A stretch of 8,943 bases of DNA from Clostridia bacterium. GTDB lineage: Bacteria > Bacillota > Clostridia > Christensenellales > UBA3700. This document shows positions 1 through 5,888 of this stretch, piece after piece. Where the stretch lies: the NCBI GenBank assembly GCA_029067255.1, contig JAIEEW010000153.1, positions 1-8,943 on the forward strand, read 5' to 3'. The first letter of the stretch is position 1; each line of letters starts with the position of its first letter. The position numbers and the translations under genes were made by a program. The notes beneath the pieces are model-generated. The model made no database searches. It was not told where the DNA came from and saw only the letters and a program-made list of their open reading frames with translations.

Positions 1-528
1 ATTGCATACGATATCGACACATATAAAGAATTTATTAAGTTGTACAACAATAAATACGGAGATATTGCGACGCAGAATAGATGTTCTTTCGATTGCGCTC
101 CGACGACAAAAATAATTTTTGCTCCGTCATCGCTAAAGGAACTCGGTTATTATAAAAATATCGTATTGCTCGATCAACCGTTGGGGTTTAAGATTTTCAA
201 GCGATTGAAAGGCAAAGAAAAAGAAATATATTATATCCGAAACGTCAATATTTTATCAAAACTCAAAAACCACCTTCCCGACTATAAAGAACTGGCAACG
301 GTATTTATGAGCATAAAAGATAAACTGGAACAGAGAGATTTTGTCGGCATTTCGGATTTGTACTATGCTATTGCAAAAAAAATGGATTTGGAGTATAATA
401 AATTTGTACTTTCGGCTGTTGTTCTTGCCGACTTGGGAATATTGAAACTGTCGGACAAACTGTTTATCGATCCCGCAGTAAAAACTAAGTTGAGCGAAAG
501 CAGAATATATAAGTTAATCGAGGGTTGA
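1..528 (+). CDS. recJ: RecJ single-stranded-DNA exonuclease, C-terminal part (5' end outside window)
   Basis: Frame 1 is open from the first base of the window, so this is the last 175 residues of a longer protein; the TTG at 40 is internal and not a real start. RecJ is a 5'-to-3' single-strand-specific exonuclease used in recombination and repair. The catalytic DHH/DHHA1 domains would lie upstream and are not visible. What remains resembles the extra C-terminal domain of Firmicutes RecJ: an IVLLDQP strand (a 'vvlyDlP'-like motif), then a helical segment starting at LPDYKELATVF, and a final winged-helix-like stretch ending in KTKLSESRIYKLIEG, close to the usual 'K..L..S..Y' ending. Position supports the call, because recJ lies just upstream of rel in many Firmicutes. 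The apt gene that often separates them is absent. The identification rests on a diverged domain plus synteny, so it is probable rather than certain. Confidence 0.72.
   Translation: MAYDIDTYKEFIKLYNNKYGDIATQNRCSFDCAPTTKIIFAPSSLKELGYYKNIVLLDQPLGFKIFKRLKGKEKEIYYIRNVNILSKLKNHLPDYKELATVFMSIKDKLEQRDFVGISDLYYAIAKKMDLEYNKFVLSAVVLADLGILKLSDKLFIDPAVKTKLSESRIYKLIEG
520..524 (+). promoter_or_regulatory. Ribosome binding site fixing the GTG start of rel
   Basis: GAGGG lies inside the last codons of recJ, five bases before the GTG at 530. It supports the non-ATG start directly after the recJ stop codon (526–528) and suggests translational coupling between recJ and rel. Confidence 0.6.
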
Positions 529-529
529 A

Positions 530-2707
530 GTGGAAGAGCAAAAAATCAAATTTATAAATAAAATAAGAGAGAATTACAGCGAATCGCACGCGGAAAAAAT
601 ACTCAAAGCCTATTATTTCGCGAAAACTGCGCACGCTGGACAAAAAAGGCAGTCGGGAGAAGATTATTTTATCCATCCTAATGCCGTTGCCGACATTCTC
701 ATAGATTTGGGGCTGGATTGCGACACGGTAGTGGCGGCGCTTCTGCACGACGTTATTGAAGATACAGACGTAAGCGCCGAAGAGATAAGCCAGACTTTCG
801 GTCCGATAGCGCTATCGCTTGTACAGGGCGTTACAAAACTGGGGAAACTCAATTTTAAGTCCAAACTTGAAGAGCAGGCGGAAAATCTGCGCAGAATGTT
901 CATGGCAATGAGCAACGATATTCGCGTTATAATCATCAAACTTGCCGACAGACTGCATAATATGAGAACTCTTTCGTTTAAGGACGAAGAAGGGCAAAAA
1001 CGGGTAGCGAGAGAAACTCTTGATATTTACGCGCCTATCGCAGCCCGTCTCGGTATCTCCAGCGTAAAAGGCGAACTTGAAGATTTGTGTCTTAGATATT
1101 TGTATCCCGACAGTTACTATTATATAGCGGAAAAAGTTGCGCAAACCAAACTTGAAAGACAGGAAATAGTCAATCACATTTCCAAAGAACTTCACGAAAT
1201 GCTCGATGAATTAGGGATAAAGGGTGAAGTCAACGGCAGACCGAAACACTTTTACAGTATTTACAGAAAACTGCAAAAGGGTAAACCGTTTGAGCAGATC
1301 TACGATCTTATTGCGTTGAGAGTAATTGTCGACAACGTAAAGGACTGTTACGCTGTGCTTGGTTCGATTCATACAAAATGGAAGCCTTTGCCGGGTAGGT
1401 TCAAAGACTATATTTCGGTGCCTAAGGCTAATTTGTATCAGTCGTTGCATACAACCGTGTTGACTTCTTACGGAGCGCCGTTCGAGATTCAGATCAGAAC
1501 TTATGAAATGCATAAGATAGCGGAATACGGTATCGCTGCGCATTGGAAGTATAAACAGGGGAATAATACGGATTCGTCTAAAATCGACGACGATAAACTT
1601 GCTTGGATACGCAACGTGATGCAACTTCAAGAAGAAGCGAGCGATTCGCAGGAATATCTTGATATGCTCAAAGTCGATCTCTATTCCGATCAAGTATTCG
1701 TATTTACTCCTAAAGGCGACGTATTTAACTTGCCGAACGGTTCGACAGGCGTAGATTTTGCTTACGCGATACACAGTAAAGTAGGCGAAAGATGTTCAGG
1801 AATTAAAGTTAATTCAAGAATAATGCCCGTAAGTACAAAACTGAACAACGGCGACGTGGTCGAAGTAATTACTACAAATTCAAAAGGACCGTCGCGAGAT
1901 TGGCTGAAATTCGTAATAACTCCCGGGGCGAAAAGTAAGATACGTTCTTTCTTTAAGAAAGAAATGCGTGAAGAAAATGAAAAACGCGGTCGGGAAATTC
2001 TTGAAAAAGAAGCCAAACACAGGGGATACGTTCTCAATGATTTGCTTGTTACGGAGAGTTGGAATAAATTTATCCGTCAAAAATACGGTTTGAATACTTC
2101 CGAAGAAGTACTTGCCATGGTAGGTTACGGAGAATTGACTTCATTGCAAGTAATAAATAAGTTGGTCGAACTTTACAGAGCGGAACACGTCCATGAATCG
2201 CAGACCATTGACAGTATGACCAAAAAACCTACTGCAAGAAAGCAGCAGGGCGGCGTTATAATAAAGGGAGAACACGGCTTGAAGTACAGGTTTTCACAAT
2301 GCTGTTCTCCGCTTCCCGGCGATGCGATTTTGGGATATATATCGCGTAACGGCGGCGTAGTTATCCACAGAGTTGATTGTCCAAACTGCAAAGGATTTGA
2401 ACCTGAAAGAATCATAGAAGCAGAATGGCCGGTATCTGACGGAGAAAAGTTTATCGCGCATTTGGTCATATCTGCGTTTGACAGGACTGGACTTGTGATC
2501 GAAGTCGCCACTTTGATTACCAACATGAAAGTCGCAATGACGAGTATATCCGCCAAATCAGAGAAAAACAATATGGCTACAATTAAAGTGTCGGTAGAAG
2601 TAACGAATACGAATATGTTGGAAATACTGATGAATAAAATCACGCAGTCCATAAAAGGTATAAGAGAAATTAAGAGAGCGTCAAAGAGCGTAAAGAGTAA
2701 AGAATGA
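530..2707 (+). CDS. relA: Bifunctional (p)ppGpp synthetase/hydrolase (Rel/RelA-SpoT family)
   Basis: This cytosolic enzyme makes and degrades the stringent-response alarmone (p)ppGpp: it transfers pyrophosphate from ATP to GDP or GTP, and hydrolyses the product with Mn2+. At 725 residues it has the full long RSH architecture. The HD hydrolase domain has H49, H73-D74, E77-D78 and D140 (in KLADRLHNMRTL), matching the catalytic set of characterised Rel enzymes. The synthetase domain has GRPKH at 236–240, D259, RFKDYI at 290–295, YQSLHTT at 303–309 and E319 in EIQIRT. A TGS domain spans about 388–450, a helical region follows, the zinc-finger region has C591-C592 and H613/C617/C620, and an ACT domain spans about 641–716. 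Both active sites appear intact, so it should be the bifunctional type. The GTG start is one base after the recJ stop with GAGGG five bases upstream; the stop overlaps the dtd start (ATGA). The symbol rel is equally apt. Confidence 0.97.
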   Translation: MEEQKIKFINKIRENYSESHAEKILKAYYFAKTAHAGQKRQSGEDYFIHPNAVADILIDLGLDCDTVVAALLHDVIEDTDVSAEEISQTFGPIALSLVQGVTKLGKLNFKSKLEEQAENLRRMFMAMSNDIRVIIIKLADRLHNMRTLSFKDEEGQKRVARETLDIYAPIAARLGISSVKGELEDLCLRYLYPDSYYYIAEKVAQTKLERQEIVNHISKELHEMLDELGIKGEVNGRPKHFYSIYRKLQKGKPFEQIYDLIALRVIVDNVKDCYAVLGSIHTKWKPLPGRFKDYISVPKANLYQSLHTTVLTSYGAPFEIQIRTYEMHKIAEYGIAAHWKYKQGNNTDSSKIDDDKLAWIRNVMQLQEEASDSQEYLDMLKVDLYSDQVFVFTPKGDVFNLPNGSTGVDFAYAIHSKVGERCSGIKVNSRIMPVSTKLNNGDVVEVITTNSKGPSRDWLKFVITPGAKSKIRSFFKKEMREENEKRGREILEKEAKHRGYVLNDLLVTESWNKFIRQKYGLNTSEEVLAMVGYGELTSLQVINKLVELYRAEHVHESQTIDSMTKKPTARKQQGGVIIKGEHGLKYRFSQCCSPLPGDAILGYISRNGGVVIHRVDCPNCKGFEPERIIEAEWPVSDGEKFIAHLVISAFDRTGLVIEVATLITNMKVAMTSISAKSEKNNMATIKVSVEVTNTNMLEILMNKITQSIKGIREIKRASKSVKSKE

Positions 2708-3141
2708 GAGCGATAGTACAAAGAGTGAATTATGCTAAACTTACGGTAGAAGATCAACCCGTATCTCAAATCGGCGAAGGCTATCTTGTGTTGGTAGGTT
2801 ATAATAACGAAGACACGGAAGACGTTTGCAGATATATCGTAGACAGAGTCATAGGCATGAGAATTTTCAAAGACGAGAATAACAAACTCAATAAAACGCT
2901 TGCGGATATCGGCGGAGAAGTCATGGTCGTGTCCAACTTTACGCTTTACGGAAATGCGTTCAGCGGAAGACGTCCCGATTTTAGCAAATCGGCGAAATTC
3001 GATACGGCAAAACCGCTTTACGATTTTACCGTAGAAGAGTTCAAACGCAGACTGGGCAAGGTCGCGACGGGAGTATTTGGAGCGCATATGCATATTGAGA
3101 TGTCTAATGACGGACCTATTACTATGGTTTTGGAGAAATAG
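2704..3141 (+). CDS. dtd: D-aminoacyl-tRNA deacylase
   Basis: Dtd hydrolyses the ester bond of D-aminoacyl-tRNAs, and also of glycine mischarged on tRNA(Ala), so that D-amino acids do not enter translation. It acts as a cytosolic homodimer. The 145-residue length is typical. The start MRAIVQRVNYAKLTV is the usual N-terminus of the family. The first active-site motif is at 77–81 as SNFTL, where SQFTL is canonical, so Asn replaces Gln. It is followed by the family motif GRRPDF at 88–93. The second motif is NDGPIT at 135–140, containing the Gly-cisPro pair (G137-P138) that rejects L-amino acids, preceded by GVFGAHM at 123–129. The gene overlaps rel by four bases, implying coupled translation. 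The rel–dtd pair is common in Firmicutes and suggests co-regulation of translation quality control with the stringent response. Confidence 0.95.
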   Translation: MRAIVQRVNYAKLTVEDQPVSQIGEGYLVLVGYNNEDTEDVCRYIVDRVIGMRIFKDENNKLNKTLADIGGEVMVVSNFTLYGNAFSGRRPDFSKSAKFDTAKPLYDFTVEEFKRRLGKVATGVFGAHMHIEMSNDGPITMVLEK

Positions 3142-3171
3142 CGGCGCGGAACGTAATAAGGAATAGAAATT

Positions 3172-3783
3172 ATGGAAATAAAGACTTTTGTTTTGGGACT
3201 TTTGAATAATAATACATATCTAGCGGTTAATGAAGAGAACAAGACTTGCTTTTTAGTCGATCCGTCGACGCCGAGCAACGAAGTTGCGGAATACATTATA
3301 AATAACGGTTTGAATCTTCAAGGTATATTGCTTACGCATGGACATTTTGATCATATCGGCGGAGTTCGCTTTTTCAAAGATAAGTTTTCATGTAAAGCGT
3401 ATATGCATGCAGACGACGTGGATTTTATAGACAATCCGCTAAAAATCAGTCGAAGATACGATAAATTTATCGTTGACGTTTTGGTAAAAGACGGCGACGT
3501 ATTAGAATTGTGCGGAGAAAAAATTAAGGTCGTTCACACGCCGGGGCATTCTCTCGGCGGAGTTTGTTACGTCTTAGGCAACGTTATTTTCTGCGGAGAT
3601 ACGATATTCAAGGCAAGTTATGGCAGGACAGACCTTCGCGGCGGAAATTTTGGAGAACTGTATAACTCAGTAAAAAAGATATTGGATTTGCAGGGCGACT
3701 ATTTGTTGCTTAGCGGACACGGCGCGCCTACGTCAAGCGGTTTTGAGAGAGCGAACAATCCTATTTTAGGGGATGAGTATTAA
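3172..3783 (+). CDS. Metallo-beta-lactamase-fold hydrolase, glyoxalase II/YcbL-like
   Basis: This 203-residue protein has no signal peptide, so it is probably cytosolic. It carries the complete metal-binding set of the fold: THGHFDH (H56, H58, D60, H61), H126 in HTPGHS, D143 in CGDTIF and H183 in SGHG. The GRTDL motif at 151–155 and the ending NPIL fit the small YcbL/glyoxalase II-type group rather than RNases or beta-lactamases. The substrate cannot be read from sequence. A thioester such as S-lactoylglutathione is the classical one, but a glutathione-poor anaerobe would need a different thiol or substrate. It follows dtd after 30 bases with its own site (AAGGA at 3158–3162, nine bases before the ATG). 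A hydrolase of this family often sits between dtd and hemZ in Clostridia, so it belongs to the operon, although no functional link with its neighbours is established. Confidence 0.9.
   Translation: MEIKTFVLGLLNNNTYLAVNEENKTCFLVDPSTPSNEVAEYIINNGLNLQGILLTHGHFDHIGGVRFFKDKFSCKAYMHADDVDFIDNPLKISRRYDKFIVDVLVKDGDVLELCGEKIKVVHTPGHSLGGVCYVLGNVIFCGDTIFKASYGRTDLRGGNFGELYNSVKKILDLQGDYLLLSGHGAPTSSGFERANNPILGDEY
3771..3777 (+). promoter_or_regulatory. Ribosome binding site favouring the second ATG of hemZ
   Basis: GGATGAG lies ten bases before the ATG at 3788. An upstream in-frame ATG at 3773 is directly preceded by AGGGG with no spacer, so it could not use that purine tract as a normal ribosome binding site. 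The sequence overlaps the 3' end of the hydrolase gene, which suggests coupling. Confidence 0.45.
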
Positions 3784-3787
3784 AGTT

Positions 3788-5245
3788 ATGATAGAAATTA
3801 AATTTTTTACAAACGCGGAAGACTTTGAAAACGAATATATGGATATTATCCGCGCTTTCTATCCCCACGTTAAGATTGACGATAACGGAGAAGATTTGAC
3901 TCTATTACTTAAAAAATCAGACGATTTTAGTTTTTGCGCTGTAATTGAGTGGCAAGGCAAATCGGTCGAATATGATTATACGCTTGAAAAAGAGTTTTTG
4001 GAAGAGAACGATTCTCAATATCGCGATATAAAATATAAGGCTCAGGTAAAAAGGCACAGTAAAGCGGCGCTATATAAATTTTTGTCGAAGATCGCAAATG
4101 CGGATTTGCCTTACGGGTCGTTGACCGGTATTAGACCGACTAAATTATTTCACGAAGTCGCGGCGAAAGGAATAGACGCTGAAAAATATTTTCTTGAAGT
4201 ATTGGACGTTTCCAAACAAAAAACGTCGCTTATCAAATCAATTGTCGCAAATCAGAAAGATTATTATAGTGTGTCGGACAACGAAGTCGATATATTTGTG
4301 AATATTCCGATATGCGTTTCCAGATGCGTATACTGCTCGTTTATTTCGGCGCAACTGGATAAGATAAAGAAGTACGTTTCGCCATATTGCGATTCGTTGG
4401 TTAAAGAAATCGAATGTTCTGCCGAAATAGTAAAAGAAAACAATTTGAAAGTACGGAGCGTCTATATAGGCGGCGGAACTCCGACTTCGCTTGACGATGC
4501 GAATTTTGAGAGAGTTATACGGGCAAGCGCGTCTTTCGGCTGTAAAGAGTTTACGGTCGAAGCGGGCAGACCCGATACCATCACAAGGGCAAAACTTGAT
4601 ATCATGAGTAAGTATGGCGTAAGTCGAATATCCGTCAATCCGCAGACATTCAACCAAAAGACGTTGGATGCGATAGGCAGAAGTCATAGCGTGGAAGAGA
4701 TTTACTCAGTGTACGAAATCGCAAGAAAATACGATTTTGATATAAATATGGATTTGATAGCCATGCTTCCGGACGAGAGCGTAGAAGATTTTAAGTATTC
4801 GGTAGATTGCGCTATCGCTCTTCAACCCGACAATATAACGGTTCATACGCTCGCCATTAAAAAAGGTTCTTCTCTGAAAATTGACGGATATGAAAACGGA
4901 GAGTGGGAAAAGGCGGTCGCTATGGTAGATTACGCTTATGAAAATTTGATAAAAGCGGGTTATTCGCCTTACTATATGTATAAGCAAAAATATATGTCGG
5001 GTAATCTTGAAAACGTAGGTTATTGCAAAAAAGATAAAGCGTGCGTCTACAATATAGATATTATGGAAGAAATATCCAGTATTATCGCCAACGGCGCGGG
5101 CGGTATTTCTAAGCGAATATTCAATAAGAATAGGTTGGAACGGCTTGCTAATCCAAAGGGGATAGACGTTTATTTGCAGCGACGGGAAGAGTTGATCGAA
5201 GGTAAGAAAAAGTTTTTTGAACAGTGTTCAAAAGTCGATTCTTAA
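3788..5245 (+). CDS. hemZ: HemZ-type coproporphyrinogen III dehydrogenase-like radical SAM protein
   Basis: This is a cytosolic radical-SAM enzyme of the HemN/HemW/HemZ family, annotated as the oxygen-independent coproporphyrinogen III dehydrogenase that yields protoporphyrinogen IX. I chose the ATG at 3788 (485 residues, MIEIKFF…) because the ATG at 3773 has no room for a ribosome binding site; that start would add five residues and an 11-base overlap with the preceding gene. The N-terminal ~165 residues are the HemZ-specific extension, with LPYGSLTGIRPTKL at 107–120. The iron-sulfur motif is C176-x3-C180-x2-C183 (CVSRCVYCSF), followed by YIGGGTPTSL at 226–235, EAGRPDT at 258–264, SVNPQTF at 282–288 and MDLIAMLP at 321–328. 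The C-terminal half has YYMYKQKY and an ending rich in HemZ signatures (GNLENVGYC, NGAGGISKR). HemZ is recognised with confidence, but its catalytic activity is less firmly established than that of HemN, and related HemW acts as a haem chaperone. It is the last gene of the operon. Confidence 0.92.
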   Translation: MIEIKFFTNAEDFENEYMDIIRAFYPHVKIDDNGEDLTLLLKKSDDFSFCAVIEWQGKSVEYDYTLEKEFLEENDSQYRDIKYKAQVKRHSKAALYKFLSKIANADLPYGSLTGIRPTKLFHEVAAKGIDAEKYFLEVLDVSKQKTSLIKSIVANQKDYYSVSDNEVDIFVNIPICVSRCVYCSFISAQLDKIKKYVSPYCDSLVKEIECSAEIVKENNLKVRSVYIGGGTPTSLDDANFERVIRASASFGCKEFTVEAGRPDTITRAKLDIMSKYGVSRISVNPQTFNQKTLDAIGRSHSVEEIYSVYEIARKYDFDINMDLIAMLPDESVEDFKYSVDCAIALQPDNITVHTLAIKKGSSLKIDGYENGEWEKAVAMVDYAYENLIKAGYSPYYMYKQKYMSGNLENVGYCKKDKACVYNIDIMEEISSIIANGAGGISKRIFNKNRLERLANPKGIDVYLQRREELIEGKKKFFEQCSKVDS

Positions 5246-5252
5246 ACAAAAT

Positions 5253-5377
5253 ATTTGCTTTTGAAATGGGGGAGACTGTAAAAAATCTAAGATATGAGTT
5301 GAAATACGAAGATATTCTAAAAGAGAAGAAAATATTTATTATATTTTATCTTAGAACGCTTGCTAACAAAAGCAAAT
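5253..5377. repeat. Nested inverted repeats in the hemZ–rpsO gap
   Basis: An 11-base perfect inverted repeat (ATTTGCTTTTG at 5253–5263, CAAAAGCAAAT at 5367–5377) brackets a second 9-base one (TCTAAGATA at 5286–5294, TATCTTAGA at 5347–5355). Inside these lies a hairpin with a 7-bp stem and 5-base loop (AAAATAT at 5329–5335, ATATTTT at 5341–5347). The right arm of the middle repeat can alternatively pair with TTCTAA at 5315–5320 (to TTAGAA at 5351–5356), so two folds are possible. No U-run follows, so this is not an intrinsic terminator. It could be a structured 3' end of the hemZ transcript, a small RNA, or a worn miniature element. The region is AT-rich, so the shorter pairings may be chance; the 11-base arms are less likely to be. 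Confidence 0.4.
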
Positions 5378-5388
5378 TATGTTAATAT
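5360..5388 (+). promoter_or_regulatory. Candidate promoter for rpsO
   Basis: TTGCTA (5360–5365) and TAATAT (5383–5388) are separated by 17 bases and the −10 carries an upstream TG (5380–5381), an extended −10 pattern. Each box matches the sigma-A consensus at four of six positions. Transcription would start near 5395, giving a leader of about 85 bases. The −35 box sits just before the right arm of the outer inverted repeat, which falls in the spacer. Confidence 0.4.
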
Positions 5389-5418
5389 AAATGTATTCTA
5401 ACACGACTAGGTTTGACA

Positions 5419-5444
5419 AAAACTCCGATGTTTTACTTGGTCGG
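5419..5444 (+). promoter_or_regulatory. Candidate pseudoknot in the rpsO leader (possible S15 autoregulatory site)
   Basis: Stem 1 pairs AAAAC (5419–5423) with GTTTT (5430–5434). The loop bases CCGAT (5425–5429) can pair with GTCGG (5440–5444), including one G·U pair. The connections are one base, zero bases and five bases, a feasible geometry for an H-type pseudoknot with coaxial stems. It lies about 20 bases upstream of the rpsO ribosome binding site. S15 represses its own translation by binding leader structures in several bacteria, through a pseudoknot in E. coli. The specific role here is inferred; no sequence match to a known S15 leader family is claimed. A competing small hairpin (GTTT 5411–5414 with AAAC 5420–5423) exists. 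Confidence 0.35.
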
Positions 5445-5479
5445 CGCTAAATTTATTTTCCAAAGAAGGAGGCTAAACA

Positions 5480-5758
5480 ATGGAAATTATCAACGTTAAG
5501 GAAATGACAAAGCAGGAAGTTATCGCAAGTTTTGCAAAGCATGAAGGCGACACCGGTTCTCCCGAAGTTCAAATCGCGCTTTTGACGCAGAGAATTCTTC
5601 AACTCAACGATCACTTTGCGGAACACAAAAACGACTTCCATTCCAGAAGAGGTCTGTTGCAGATGGTCGGTAAGAGAAGAAGTATGTTGAAGTATTTGAA
5701 GGATGCAGACATAGAACGTTACCGCGAATTGATTGCAAAACTCGGAATCAGAAAGTAA
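5480..5758 (+). CDS. rpsO: Small ribosomal subunit protein S15
   Basis: S15 is a primary 16S rRNA-binding protein that helps assemble the central domain of the 30S subunit and contributes to an intersubunit bridge. The 92 residues (family usually 88–90) carry the whole signature: HEGDTGSPEVQIALLT at 21–36, HFAEHKNDFHSRRGLL at 45–60, GKRRSMLKYL at 64–73 and a basic end LGIRK. These include the conserved DTGS, H and SRR positions that contact rRNA in known S15 structures. The start is secure: AAGGAGG at 5466–5472 is seven bases before the ATG. The gene has its own leader with possible regulatory structure, and its stop codon runs into the A-tract of an intrinsic terminator, so most transcripts probably end before pnp. 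Confidence 0.98.
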   Translation: MEIINVKEMTKQEVIASFAKHEGDTGSPEVQIALLTQRILQLNDHFAEHKNDFHSRRGLLQMVGKRRSMLKYLKDADIERYRELIAKLGIRK

Positions 5759-5764
5759 AAAAAT

Positions 5765-5792
5765 GGGGCGTCATTCGACACCCCCTTTTTTT
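5765..5792 (+). terminator. Rho-independent terminator after rpsO
   Basis: GGGGCGTC (5765–5772) pairs with GACACCCC (5777–5784) around an ATTC loop with one C·A mismatch. A fifth C and a run of seven Ts (5786–5792) follow. Seven As (5757–5763), overlapping the stop codon, precede the stem, so the A- and U-tracts can extend the hairpin and the site might also work on the reverse strand. Readthrough would supply pnp, since no convincing separate pnp promoter is visible. Confidence 0.9.
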
Positions 5793-5809
5793 GAATTTCC
5801 TTTATCTAT

Positions 5810-5846
5810 CGCGTCTCAAAGAGTATTTAAAAAAATATTAGACGCG
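5810..5846 (+). promoter_or_regulatory. Leader hairpin upstream of pnp
   Basis: CGCGTCT (5810–5816) pairs perfectly with AGACGCG (5840–5846). After a five-base one-sided bulge (5817–5821) the stem continues as seven more pairs (5822–5828 with 5833–5839, one G·U) closed by AAAA. No T-run follows, so it is not an intrinsic terminator. In E. coli the pnp leader hairpin is cut by RNase III and PNPase then represses its own mRNA; a similar role here is an inference from position and shape. The ribosome binding site (GGAGG, 5875–5879) lies well downstream and is not sequestered. Confidence 0.55.
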
Positions 5847-5888
5847 CTTTATCAAGATTAAATTACTAATTATTGGAGGTTAGTTTAG

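Noticed and set aside
804..817. 14-base perfect palindrome CGATAGCGCTATCG inside rel
   Set aside because: It lies within conserved coding sequence and appears only once by eye; I see no reason to treat it as a protein-binding site.
1945..1963. Inverted repeat TTCTTTCTT-T-AAGAAAGAA inside rel
   Set aside because: It is explained by Phe and Lys codons (RSFFKKEM) in a charged helix and is not followed by a T-run.
2173..3093. 306-codon open frame on the minus strand across the end of rel and most of dtd
   Set aside because: It lies antisense to two strongly conserved genes, its protein has no recognisable family features, and it arises from the codon pattern of the + strand genes.
5266..5385. 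39-codon open frame beginning MGETVKNLRYELK in the hemZ–rpsO gap
   Set aside because: No ribosome binding site precedes the ATG, the frame runs through the inverted repeats and ends in the proposed −10 box, and I recognise no family. It could be reconsidered if conserved in relatives.
5413..5418. Perfect TTGACA upstream of rpsO as a −35 box
   Set aside because: At spacings of 16 to 18 bases the downstream hexamers (acttgg, cttggt, ttggtc) do not resemble a −10 box.
5791..5870. Separate promoter for pnp
   Set aside because: TTGAAT at 5791–5796 and TTAGAC at 5838–5843 are weak −35 candidates, but neither has an acceptable −10 box at 16 to 18 bases. Readthrough or processing from rpsO is simpler.
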